Shown: one piece after another, positions 1 through 7,456 of the stretch
Position numbering within the stretch: the first letter of the stretch is position 1
Layout: every line of letters starts with the position of its first letter
Source of the DNA: Bin87 sp034423115
GTDB lineage: Bacteria > Chloroflexota > Dehalococcoidia > Lucifugimonadales > UBA3495
DNA length: 64,000 nucleotides
Direction: 5' to 3'
Assembly: GCA_034423115.1 (NCBI GenBank)
Contig: DAOUJD010000063.1
Coordinates: 62,001-126,000, forward strand
Notes under the pieces: generated by a model
The model's input: only the letters and a program-made list of their open reading frames with translations
Database searches by the model: none
What the model was told of the DNA's origin: nothing
Translations under genes and position numbers: made by a program

Positions 1-1
1 C

Positions 2-199
2 GTGGATTTCTACGCGGGCTCGATCTATCACCTGCTGGGGATAGAGTCCGACCTGTTCATACCCATCTTCGCCCTGGGCCGTGTGCCCGGCTGGTCCGCC
101 CAGTGCATAGAGCAGTACGAGAACAACATCCTGCTGCGCCCACGACTCCTTTACACCGGCCCCATGGACCGCGACTACGTCCCCATAGATCAGCGTTAG
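2..199 (+). CDS. gltA: citrate synthase, C-terminal fragment
   Basis: This is the last 65 codons of a gene that enters from outside the window. The residues FYAGSIYHLLGI, followed by FTPIF-like and GRVPGW motifs and a terminal arginine-rich YTGP segment, match the C-terminal small domain of citrate/2-methylcitrate synthase. That enzyme condenses acetyl-CoA with oxaloacetate at entry to the TCA cycle. The catalytic His and Asp lie mostly upstream and cannot be checked. The first codon seen (GTG) is not the real start. Citrate and methylcitrate synthases cannot be told apart from this fragment. Confidence 0.85.
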   Translation: MDFYAGSIYHLLGIESDLFIPIFALGRVPGWSAQCIEQYENNILLRPRLLYTGPMDRDYVPIDQR

Positions 200-223
200 C
201 ACCGTCGTAATATCTGCCAACGC

Positions 224-251
224 GTAGGGGCGAATAATCATTCGCCCCTAC
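224..251. terminator. bidirectional hairpin terminator, member of a dispersed palindrome family
   Basis: A perfect 12-bp stem (GTAGGGGCGAAT / ATTCGCCCCTAC) with a 4-nt loop is followed on the plus strand by ATTTTTT. It lies between two convergent genes. Nearly the same palindrome recurs at 5698-5725, so this is a repeated element used as a terminator. Confidence 0.75.
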
Positions 252-273
252 ATTTTTTGCTGTTTTTGCTCGG

Positions 274-1245
274 CTACGGGTAAACCTCCAGGTTCCCCAA
301 ATGCACCTCGGCAACGATCTCCTGCGCATCGCCATGATCATGACCGTCGTGGCTATCGTGCCCGTCCTGGTTGTGTCCCTCCGATGCGGAACCCTGTCCC
401 ACATCCGGAACGGTAACGGTGACCGTATCTTCGGCTACTCTGCCGTCGTACACCAATTCCCGGTGATCGTTGGTGTTCAATGACACCCTGATTTCGTGGT
501 CTCCGGGCGGCAGGTTTTCGATGCGATAGCTGGACTCGAACACGCGGCCCAGTTTCTCTCCGTCCACGTAGATGTGGGCGTGCCCCGCGCCGGCCGTGTG
601 CGCCTGGTCCACCGACTCGGGCGCGAATCGTATTCCTTCCACATCTATCCCAACGTCCACTGCGCCCCGCGCATCGACCTCAGCCGTGATTGAGACGCCG
701 ACGGGCGCCTCTGACACCAGCGTCTCCGCGGCGGTTCCGTTGTGTCCGTGCTGGCCGGAGTGGTTATCGTCCTCCATCTTTCCGGCAGCGAAAACGTGGA
801 AGTTGATGCCGAATGCCCCTGCGTTTTCGGCTATGAATTCCAGTTGGCCCGGGTGTTCCGGTGACACCTGAGCCGTCAGGTCGTAACCGTGCAGGTGTAT
901 TTCTCCATGCTCATCCGCCGTGAACTTGAGGCGCACGGTGTCGCCCTGGGTTACGCGCAGGTCTTCCCGCGTCAGGGTAGTGTCGCGGTTGGCGATGGCC
1001 AGGTTTATCAACCTGGCGTCGTTGCTCGCGGTCGTGCTGTCCGAACCGTTGCTGGTACCGGATTGGGCGTCTTGGTGTTGGGGTTCGCCGGACGCTGCAC
1101 TAGCTGATTCCGCATTGACGGCGGGTGTTGGCGACTTCGGTTGCGAAGCGGTTCCGCACGCGGTGAGTAGCGGCACGGCGACCAGGGCGAGTGATAATGC
1201 CAGCCAAAACACCGGCCGGCGCGATGTTGCGTGATTCAGTCGCAT
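274..1245 (-). CDS. His-rich cupredoxin-like lipoprotein
   Basis: The 323-aa product has a lipoprotein signal peptide (hydrophobic segment 11-28, lipobox LLTAC, Cys30), so it should be anchored outside the cytoplasmic membrane. Residues about 80-160 look like a cupredoxin-type beta domain (GDTVRLKFTADEHGEIHLHGYD). Residues about 190-285 form a second beta domain with HAHIYVDGEKLG and LPPGDHEIRVSL, as in DUF4399-like proteins. The tail is rich in His and Asp (HDSHDGHDHGD) and suggests metal binding. The ATG at 1245 is preferred over an adjacent GTG because GGAGG lies about 9 nt upstream. The neighbour at 1294 is another His-rich membrane protein, which suggests a shared metal (probably copper) role. 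That role is inference. Confidence 0.7.
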   Translation of the reverse strand: MRLNHATSRRPVFWLALSLALVAVPLLTACGTASQPKSPTPAVNAESASAASGEPQHQDAQSGTSNGSDSTTASNDARLINLAIANRDTTLTREDLRVTQGDTVRLKFTADEHGEIHLHGYDLTAQVSPEHPGQLEFIAENAGAFGINFHVFAAGKMEDDNHSGQHGHNGTAAETLVSEAPVGVSITAEVDARGAVDVGIDVEGIRFAPESVDQAHTAGAGHAHIYVDGEKLGRVFESSYRIENLPPGDHEIRVSLNTNDHRELVYDGRVAEDTVTVTVPDVGQGSASEGHNQDGHDSHDGHDHGDAQEIVAEVHLGNLEVYP

Positions 1246-1293
1246 CACGAAAATCCTCCGTTGTGTTGATGACGAAAACGGTTGAGTGAGGAA

Positions 1294-1821
1294 TTACGCG
1301 ATGGGAGGGGGCAGTGGCGGAGCGACGCTGTGTTCTTCCGGTTGCCGCATTGTGTCGGCGAACGGCGCCAGCGGGTTCGACTCTTTCCCGCGTGGCGGCG
1401 CTGGGCGCAACGCTTCGGGCGCGTTGTGCGATGGGGCGTTCAATACAGCGAGCAACAGGCCGACGGTCGGGTCGGTGAGATACACCGTCGTTCCAACGCG
1501 GTATCCGTCGTCTCCAGTCATCAGCGACGCCGTGGGACTGCCGTGGGAATGCGCCGCATTGGTCTCAAGCGCGTGCTGGTGGCTTGCCGCCCTGCCGTCC
1601 AGATAGATGTGGCCGTGCGTATGGGACCGCTCCGCAAAGTGGTGGTCGTCCAATGGCCCGACTATTGGGAGGAACAAAGCAAACAATGCAATCGCCAGGA
1701 GAAACATACGCGCCAACGATGGCAGCTCATACGCTTCAGGCAGCGAATGGCGTTGAATAGCGCGGGCGCGGGGTTTCATAGCCGGAGCGGGTGCGGGCTT
1801 CGTTGACAGCAAATCAAGCAT
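1294..1821 (-). CDS. small His-rich membrane protein
   Basis: This predicted 175-aa protein has one clear membrane segment at about residues 39-55 (MFLLAIALFALFLPIVG). A His-rich stretch follows (DDHHFAERSHTHGHIYLDG, ASHQHALE, AAHSHG), and the end is Pro-rich (PPLPPPIA). It is a plausible single-pass envelope metal-binding protein and lies 48 bp upstream of the His-rich lipoprotein on the same strand. The start is uncertain: ATG codons at 1821, 1779 and 1707 are all in frame and none has a strong ribosome binding site. No family is recognised with confidence. Confidence 0.5.
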   Translation of the reverse strand: MLDLLSTKPAPAPAMKPRARAIQRHSLPEAYELPSLARMFLLAIALFALFLPIVGPLDDHHFAERSHTHGHIYLDGRAASHQHALETNAAHSHGSPTASLMTGDDGYRVGTTVYLTDPTVGLLLAVLNAPSHNAPEALRPAPPRGKESNPLAPFADTMRQPEEHSVAPPLPPPIA

Positions 1822-1870
1822 AGCAGATAATGTCGGGCGATATATTGAACACTACATAGGAGGCTAAAAG

Positions 1871-3274
1871 ATGGCATCTCAGGACATCGCCTTGATGGCC
1901 CATCTGATGCGCCGTGCCGGTTTCGGGGCATCCCGCGAGGAGTTGGAACGGCGGGCAGCCAATGGCTACGAGGCCACGGTTGAGGAGCTGCTCAACCCCG
2001 AAAGCCAACCGGCCATTGACCGCTACGAGCTGGTTCGCTACCAGCCCTGGACCTGGCGCCCGGGCACCATTCAGGGAATGGGTTCGGCCGAATGGCTCCA
2101 CTTCATGATCAACACCAAGCGCCCGCTGGAAGAGAAGATGGCTCTTTTCTGGCATCAGATCTTCGCCACCGGCGTGTCCAAGGTTGACCACTACGACGAG
2201 ATCACGCGCATGGTCGCCCTGTTCCGCGAAAAGGGCATGGGCAACTACAAGGACCTGTTGCTGGAAGTCGCCAAAAACCCGGCGATGATCTACTGGCTGG
2301 ACAACTTCGAGAACCACGCCGATGCCGTCAACGAAAACTGGGGCCGCGAACTGCTGGAGCTCTTCAGCATGGGTGTCGGCACCTACACCGAGGTCGACGT
2401 TCGTGAAGCCTCCCGCGCCTTCACCGGCTGGACCTTTGAGGCCAAGCTGCCCCGCGGGCCCATTGGCCGCCACGACTGGCAGTTCCAGTACCTGCCCGAA
2501 GACCACGACGAGGGAGAAAAGTCCTTCCTCGGCGAGACGGGCAACTTCAACGGCGAAGACATTATCAACATCATCTGCGAACATCCCGCCACCGCCACCT
2601 TCATTGCACGCCACCTGTACAACTTCTTCGTGGCCGACGAAGCGCAGGTTCCGGCTTGGCAGGTGACCCCGCCCAAGGATGAGGACGCCATTGATCTGCT
2701 GGCCGACGCCTTTGTGGACTCCGGCTGTGACATGACGGCAGTCCTGCGGGTTCTGTTCAACAGCGACTTCTTCAAGAACGCCCGCTATGCTCGCCTCAAG
2801 AGCCCCGCCGAAGTGGTTGCCGGCACCCTGCGACTGGTCGGCGGCTTCGAGTTCCCCGGGCCCGGCCTGGGCGAAATGGCGCGCCAGCCCACCTACATGG
2901 GCCAGGATTTGCTCAACCCGCCCAGCGTGGAAGGCTGGCACACCGGCGTGGAGTGGATCAACAGCGGATCCCTCATGCGCCGCATCAACTTCACCGCCGA
3001 CATGGTCAGCGACGTGAACCGCCCCGGCATTCGGTCCATGATTAACCGCATGCAGTCCCAAGGTGACCTCACCCCGCAGGCCATGGTGGACAACTGCCTG
3101 GACCTCATGGGCCCGCTGGAAGTTGACGATGCCACCAGGCAGGAACTCGTCACCCATGCCGAGACCGCCGGTACCATCTCCTGGGCTACGGATGCGGACG
3201 TGAACGCGTCCGAGGAGCGAATCTCCGAAATGCTGCAGCTGATCGTTTCGCTGCGCGATTACCAGTACGCCTGA
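1871..3274 (+). CDS. DUF1800 family protein
   Basis: The 467-aa product matches the DUF1800 family throughout. It opens with AHLMRRAGFGASREELE, has the central WHQIFATG and NFENHADAVNENWGRELLELFSMG motifs, an FTGWTFE segment and the C-terminal PPSVEGWHTGVEWIN motif. The biochemical role of the family is unknown; members are almost always next to a DUF1501 gene, as here. The start has a strong ribosome binding site (TAGGAGG, 7 nt spacing). No signal peptide was seen, which is unusual because the partner family is often exported. Confidence 0.9.
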   Translation: MASQDIALMAHLMRRAGFGASREELERRAANGYEATVEELLNPESQPAIDRYELVRYQPWTWRPGTIQGMGSAEWLHFMINTKRPLEEKMALFWHQIFATGVSKVDHYDEITRMVALFREKGMGNYKDLLLEVAKNPAMIYWLDNFENHADAVNENWGRELLELFSMGVGTYTEVDVREASRAFTGWTFEAKLPRGPIGRHDWQFQYLPEDHDEGEKSFLGETGNFNGEDIINIICEHPATATFIARHLYNFFVADEAQVPAWQVTPPKDEDAIDLLADAFVDSGCDMTAVLRVLFNSDFFKNARYARLKSPAEVVAGTLRLVGGFEFPGPGLGEMARQPTYMGQDLLNPPSVEGWHTGVEWINSGSLMRRINFTADMVSDVNRPGIRSMINRMQSQGDLTPQAMVDNCLDLMGPLEVDDATRQELVTHAETAGTISWATDADVNASEERISEMLQLIVSLRDYQYA

Positions 3275-3280
3275 CGATAT

Positions 3281-3315
3281 GAGCGCGGCGAAGCCACCGA
3301 GCTATCGCCGCGCTC
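3281..3315 (+). other. intercistronic stem-loop
   Basis: A perfect 10-bp inverted repeat (GAGCGCGGCG / CGCCGCGCTC, 15-nt loop) sits between the stop of the DUF1800 gene and the start of the DUF1501 gene. No T-run follows, so it is more likely an mRNA processing or stability hairpin than a terminator. Confidence 0.5.
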
Positions 3316-3365
3316 ACCGTCTCGGAATCCGCCCACGCGGAACGATACCCACAGGAGCAAGCAAC

Positions 3366-4493
3366 ATGACCTCTACGAAGAAAGATCCGGTTCTCGTAGT
3401 CCTGCAACTCACCGGCGGCAACGACTACATGAACACCGTCATCCCCCACGCGGAACCGCTGTACCGTGAGAAGCGGCCCGTGGTGGGCGTGCCCGATGAG
3501 CGCATCCTCAAGCTGAACGACAGCATCGGTCTCCACCCCGAACTGGCCCCCTTGCGCCGGTTCTGGGACTCGGGCGACATGGCCATCATCCACGGCGTCG
3601 GTTATGCCAACAGCCCGCGCAGCCACTTCCGCAGCATGGACATCTGGCACACCTGCGAGCCCGACACTCTGGGCACCGAGGGCTGGCTGGGTCGCGCCAC
3701 CCGCGACATCGACCCCAACAAGGAAAACGTTGTCACCGCCGTCAGCTTCGGCCCGAGCCTGCCTCGCGCCCTGGCGCTCCCCGGCGTTCCCGTCGCGTGT
3801 GTTGACGACCTGGAAAACTTCGGCATGCTGACCAGCATCCAGGAAGAGATGCAGCGGGAAAAGATAATTGACCGCTTCTCGCGCCTCTACTCCCCCACCA
3901 TCGGCAGCGGTTTCGTTATGGACTACTTGGGCCAGACCGGTTTGGACGGGCTCAAGGCCGCTGACATACTCAAGGCCGCGCCGGAGCAGTACAGCAGTTC
4001 CGTTGAGTATCCCGACACCCCCATCGCCCGGAAGCTCAAGGGAATCTCCCAGGTGCACCAGGCCGGACTGGGCAGCCGGGTCCTCTACTGCGACCATGGC
4101 AGCTTCGACAGCCACTCCAACCAGGTCGGCATGCACGATGGTCTGTGGCGCGACGTATCCGCCGGCGTGTCCAGCTTCTTTGACGACCTGCGCGAAAACG
4201 ATGCCGCTGACAACGTCATCCTGATGATGTTCTCCGAGTTCGGCCGCCGCGTCCACGACAACGGCAGCGGAACCGACCACGGCGCCGCCGGCCTGGTCCT
4301 CATCATGGGCGACCCCATCAAGGGAGGTGAGTACGGTGAGTACCCGTCCTCCAAGCCCGAAGATCTGGAACAGGGCGACCTCGTCCCCAACACTGACTTC
4401 CGCGGCGTGTACTCCACCATTTTGGAAGATTGGATGGGCCTGGACGCCAACCCAATCGTGGGCGGCCAGTTCGAGAAGGTAGCCTTCGTCTAA
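3366..4493 (+). CDS. DUF1501 family protein
   Basis: The 375-aa product belongs to the DUF1501 family, which has an alkaline-phosphatase/sulfatase-like fold. Visible family motifs are LTGGNDYMNTVIP near the N-terminus, LHPELAPLRRFWDSG, HGVGYANSPRSHF, and the C-terminal FSEFGRRVHDNGSGTDHGAAG and VLIMGD. The ATG at 3366 is chosen because AGGAG lies just upstream; a longer reading frame from 3279 would run through the intercistronic hairpin. Members typically carry a Tat signal, which is missing here. It forms a unit with the DUF1800 gene and probably the NHL-repeat gene downstream. Confidence 0.88.
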   Translation: MTSTKKDPVLVVLQLTGGNDYMNTVIPHAEPLYREKRPVVGVPDERILKLNDSIGLHPELAPLRRFWDSGDMAIIHGVGYANSPRSHFRSMDIWHTCEPDTLGTEGWLGRATRDIDPNKENVVTAVSFGPSLPRALALPGVPVACVDDLENFGMLTSIQEEMQREKIIDRFSRLYSPTIGSGFVMDYLGQTGLDGLKAADILKAAPEQYSSSVEYPDTPIARKLKGISQVHQAGLGSRVLYCDHGSFDSHSNQVGMHDGLWRDVSAGVSSFFDDLRENDAADNVILMMFSEFGRRVHDNGSGTDHGAAGLVLIMGDPIKGGEYGEYPSSKPEDLEQGDLVPNTDFRGVYSTILEDWMGLDANPIVGGQFEKVAFV

Positions 4494-4613
4494 GAGCGCG
4501 AGGGTTCCGGTCTCCGGGACGCGCCGACAGGCAGAAACGGCCGGGGCCGGCGGGTGCGAATCTGCTGGCCCCGAATATTTGAACCAACACACTAGCAACG
4601 AGCAGGTAAAACT

Positions 4614-5675
4614 ATGCTTACGCAGATCGCAAAAGGCCGAGTGTACGACTACAGCCATTCGGTCGGACGCGGAGCCGCCTCCGGTATGGGTTTCAGCCAG
4701 CCCACCTCCATGGCTTTTGAGGGCAACACGGTGTACGTGTTGAACCGGGGTATCGAGGGCATCTCCAACGTCCCGTGGAACAGGCTGGCGTATGGCGCCC
4801 GCGTCAGTATCATCGATTTGGGCGAAAACCCCGGCGACGAGGAGTTCACCGGCGAGTTCGGGAAGTACGGCGACCGGGACGGCGAGTTCATCTGGCCTTC
4901 CGGCATGGTGCTCGCCCCGAACGGTCATCTCTACATCGCTGACGAATGGCTCAACGAAGTTTCCGAATTCGATAAGGACGGCACTTTCATCAACAAGTGG
5001 AGCGCCGTTCCCGACGACGGCGGGGAACACGCCACGTCGAGCTTGGCGGTTGACGCTGACGGCAACATCTACTGCACCGACGGGCGCAGCCACCAGATCC
5101 GCAAATTCACCGGAAATGGCGAGTTGATTACCAGCTGGGGATCCTTGGGCGAAGGCAACGGCGAGTTCAATTCCCCGTGGGGAATCACGGTCGATCAGCG
5201 CGACAATTCCGTTTACGTTGCCGATCACCGGAATCACCGCGTCCAGAAGTTTGACTCTGACGGCAACTGGTTGATGCAGTTCGGCGAAGCCGGCACCAAG
5301 CGCGGCCAGATGCACCTCCCGGTCAAGGTGACGATCGATCCTCAGGGCGACGTTTATGTCGCCGACTGGAGCGACAACGGCATGCACCCCGGCCGTGTCC
5401 ATGTCTTTGACAAGGACGGCAACTTCATCATTTCCCTCATCGGCGATGCTCAGCAGTTGAGCAAGTGGGCCGACATGACGGTCGTCGCCAACGCCGACTA
5501 CCTCAAGCGCCGGCGCGAGGTTCCCACCACTGAGTCCGAGTGGCGGTTCGCCCTGCCGACCGACGTTCATTTTGACGAGGAGCGCGGCCGTATCGTGGTG
5601 CTGGATGCGCAGCGCAGCCGGCTGCAGATTTACCACAAGCTGGAAGATTACCTGGTTCCGCAGATGAACCTGTGA
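4614..5675 (+). CDS. NHL-repeat beta-propeller protein
   Basis: The 353-aa product is made of NHL repeats of about 45-55 residues with recurring G-F-x-x-P, LAPNGHLYIADEW, VDADGNIYCTDGRSHQIRKF, VDQRDNSVYVADHRNHRVQKFD and IDPQGDVYVADW units. These predict a six-bladed propeller that probably binds ligand or protein. No signal peptide or membrane segment is visible. It lies 120 bp behind the DUF1501 gene in the same direction, and a GC-rich hairpin (about 4545-4572) sits in the gap. A peptidyl-hydroxyglycine-lyase-like role is possible but not supported by specific residues. Confidence 0.82.
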   Translation: MLTQIAKGRVYDYSHSVGRGAASGMGFSQPTSMAFEGNTVYVLNRGIEGISNVPWNRLAYGARVSIIDLGENPGDEEFTGEFGKYGDRDGEFIWPSGMVLAPNGHLYIADEWLNEVSEFDKDGTFINKWSAVPDDGGEHATSSLAVDADGNIYCTDGRSHQIRKFTGNGELITSWGSLGEGNGEFNSPWGITVDQRDNSVYVADHRNHRVQKFDSDGNWLMQFGEAGTKRGQMHLPVKVTIDPQGDVYVADWSDNGMHPGRVHVFDKDGNFIISLIGDAQQLSKWADMTVVANADYLKRRREVPTTESEWRFALPTDVHFDEERGRIVVLDAQRSRLQIYHKLEDYLVPQMNL

Positions 5676-5697
5676 TCCATCGCGGCCGATAGCGCGT

Positions 5698-5725
5698 GTA
5701 GGGGCGAATGATCATTCGCCCCTAC
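5698..5725. terminator. palindromic terminator, second copy of the 224-251 repeat
   Basis: This 28-nt perfect palindrome (GTAGGGGCGAATGA / TCATTCGCCCCTAC) is followed by TTTT. It lies 22 bp after the NHL gene and closes that transcription unit. It differs from the copy at 224-251 only at the centre. Confidence 0.7.
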
Positions 5726-5744
5726 TTTTACCCACCCATCAGAT

Positions 5745-6071
5745 ATGATTACACCGGCTCAGGAATCAGAATACATCCAACTGGCGGAGGCGTCCCCGGC
5801 CATGTTGTGCCACGAAGCCCCGCCGGAGATTCTGGAAGCGTGCGCGCTCGACAACGAGCCCACGCCGTTTCTGGAGCAGTTCTTTGAGGCGGGCATTCGC
5901 GCTCACGCTCGCGCGGCCCACGGACGTGAACTACCTCAGATGTACGTGGACAACGCCATCCTGGTGCTGTGGCTGCGGGCTTGCCGCCTTTACACCAACG
6001 GCCTGTTGGGCGTAACGGATCCGGACCTGGAGAAGGAATTCTTCTCCAGCGCCGACGTCACCCCAAGTTGA
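5745..6071 (+). CDS. hypothetical protein
   Basis: This 108-aa, mostly helical, acidic protein was not matched to a family. It has no membrane segment and no obvious catalytic motif. There is no clear ribosome binding site, and a downstream ATG at residue 20 (MLCHEAPPEILE) is an alternative start. A 7-bp hairpin (CCAAGTT/AACTTGG) overlaps the end of the gene. Its amino-acid composition looks like real coding sequence, and no competing frame is better. Confidence 0.5.
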   Translation: MITPAQESEYIQLAEASPAMLCHEAPPEILEACALDNEPTPFLEQFFEAGIRAHARAAHGRELPQMYVDNAILVLWLRACRLYTNGLLGVTDPDLEKEFFSSADVTPS

Positions 6072-6084
6072 ACTTGGCGCGGAT

Positions 6085-6441
6085 TTGACGATAGCCTGTT
6101 GCACTGCGCTACAATACCTCGAGGGCGCGGCGTATATCGCTATCGTGCTCGCCGTCCTGGGAGTTCCGCAATTGCTGACCTATTATTTCGACCAGCGAGA
6201 CCGCCGCCGTGCCCGCGCTGAGGATCGGGCAGAGGCGGAGCGAGTGCGCCGGGAAGAACGCGCGGATGCCGAACGCCGGCACCATGAGATGATGACCGCG
6301 TTGATCGCCATATTAGAGCGAAACGGCCACACCCCACCTGAACAATCACGTGCTATTGAGCAATTGCAGCGACGGATCGCCGAACTCGAGGCCGAAAACG
6401 CGCGGCTACGGAACGGCGATGGCGTCGCCGGCGGTAGCTGA
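6085..6441 (+). CDS. small membrane-anchored coiled-coil protein
   Basis: The product is about 118 aa. An N-terminal membrane segment (about residues 13-35, GAAYIAIVLAVLGVPQLLTYY) is followed by a highly charged Arg/Glu helix (about 38-70). The C-terminal part has heptad character (IEQLQRRIAELEAENARL). The topology suggests a membrane-tethered coiled coil. The start is unclear (TTG at 6085). It precedes the SDR gene by 46 bp in the same direction. No family was recognised. Confidence 0.5.
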   Translation: MTIACCTALQYLEGAAYIAIVLAVLGVPQLLTYYFDQRDRRRARAEDRAEAERVRREERADAERRHHEMMTALIAILERNGHTPPEQSRAIEQLQRRIAELEAENARLRNGDGVAGGS

Positions 6442-6487
6442 CTCTTTCAAGAACGCGTTAGTCCTACTCGGTAGGGGCTCAGAGCCA

Positions 6488-7327
6488 ATGGCCACCATAT
6501 TGGATTCCAAAGCGGCTGGCGCCCGTCGGTTTGAAGGTCAAGTCGCCGTCGTCACCGGCGGCGGGCAGGGCATCGGCGCAGCCACGGCACGCCGTCTTGC
6601 TCAGGAAGGCGCGTTCATCGTCATTGGCGATATGGTGGCCGAGTCGTCGGAGCGAGTCCGAGCGGCGATCCTCGAGTTCGGCGGTTCCTGCGAAATTGCC
6701 CTGGGAGATCTCTCGAAATGGGAAAACGCCGAGTCCTTGATGGCCGCCGCCCACAACGCTTACGGCAGGATTGACGTCCTTGCCAACATCGCCGGCGGCA
6801 CCATCTGGTTCCAGTCGTTCCAGTACTACACTCCCGACCAGATTCAGGCGGAGATCGACCGCAGCTTTTGGACGGCAATGTGGTGTTGCCGTGCCGTCCT
6901 GCCGTACATGATCGAGCAGGGTTCAGGCTCCATCGTCAACATCGCGACCCACGCCGTTACCGGGCGGTTCCGGGTCCCGTACGCCGCGGCGAAAGCGGCG
7001 CAAATTGGATTAACCACGTCGTTGGCCCGGGAGGTCGCGCATCTTGGCATTCGCGTCAACTGCGTGGCTCCCAGCGGCACCGCGGCGGATGACCGCATCA
7101 CGCCGAGAGACCACGGAGTGTACGTTATCCCACCGGAGTTGCCCGCCAGCGAAAGGGCGGATCAGGAAGAATACCGCTCCGCGACCCGCAACTCCGAGAT
7201 ACCCATGGGCCGGCGCGGCGAGGCCGACGAACAGGCTTCTGCCATCGCATTCCTGGCATCCCACGACGCCTCGTACATCACCGGGCAAGTGCTGGCGGCC
7301 GGCGGCGGTCAGCCATACCCCTTCTAG
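6488..7327 (+). CDS. short-chain dehydrogenase, BenD-like cis-diol dehydrogenase
   Basis: The 279-aa classical SDR has the NAD-binding TGGGQGIG motif near residues 24-31 and the NIAGG strand motif. The active-site Ser/Tyr/Lys are expected in the VNIATHAVTGRFRVPYAAAKAA segment (Y-x3-K present). The C-terminal part (GVYVIPPELPASERADQEEY, PMGRRGEADEQA) resembles BenD-type 1,6-dihydroxycyclohexadiene carboxylate dehydrogenases, which rearomatise cis-diols made by Rieske dioxygenases. The Rieske oxygenase directly downstream supports this. The start at 6488 is chosen because the upstream in-frame extension overlaps the previous gene and looks non-coding. The exact substrate is unknown. Confidence 0.78.
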   Translation: MATILDSKAAGARRFEGQVAVVTGGGQGIGAATARRLAQEGAFIVIGDMVAESSERVRAAILEFGGSCEIALGDLSKWENAESLMAAAHNAYGRIDVLANIAGGTIWFQSFQYYTPDQIQAEIDRSFWTAMWCCRAVLPYMIEQGSGSIVNIATHAVTGRFRVPYAAAKAAQIGLTTSLAREVAHLGIRVNCVAPSGTAADDRITPRDHGVYVIPPELPASERADQEEYRSATRNSEIPMGRRGEADEQASAIAFLASHDASYITGQVLAAGGGQPYPF

Positions 7328-7456
7328 CCGGAAATCTTCAATTCGGTTCGCTGTGTTGGTAGACCCGGCGGCGCTGGATTAGACGCCAGCCCGTTTCCTT
7401 GACTGTTCTGCTAATATGGCGGGAAACTACCATGTTTTGACACGGGGGCAGCGATT

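Noticed and set aside
1282..1806. 174-codon plus-strand frame opposite the His-rich membrane protein gene
   Set aside because: It is Arg/Trp/Gln-rich with no motif. The minus-strand frame has a membrane helix and metal-binding-like His clusters and is preferred.
3186..5636. 816-codon open frame on the minus strand opposite the DUF1501 and NHL genes
   Set aside because: It mirrors well-recognised plus-strand genes, is rich in Val, Gly, Ala and His as GC-rich shadow frames are, and shows no family motif.
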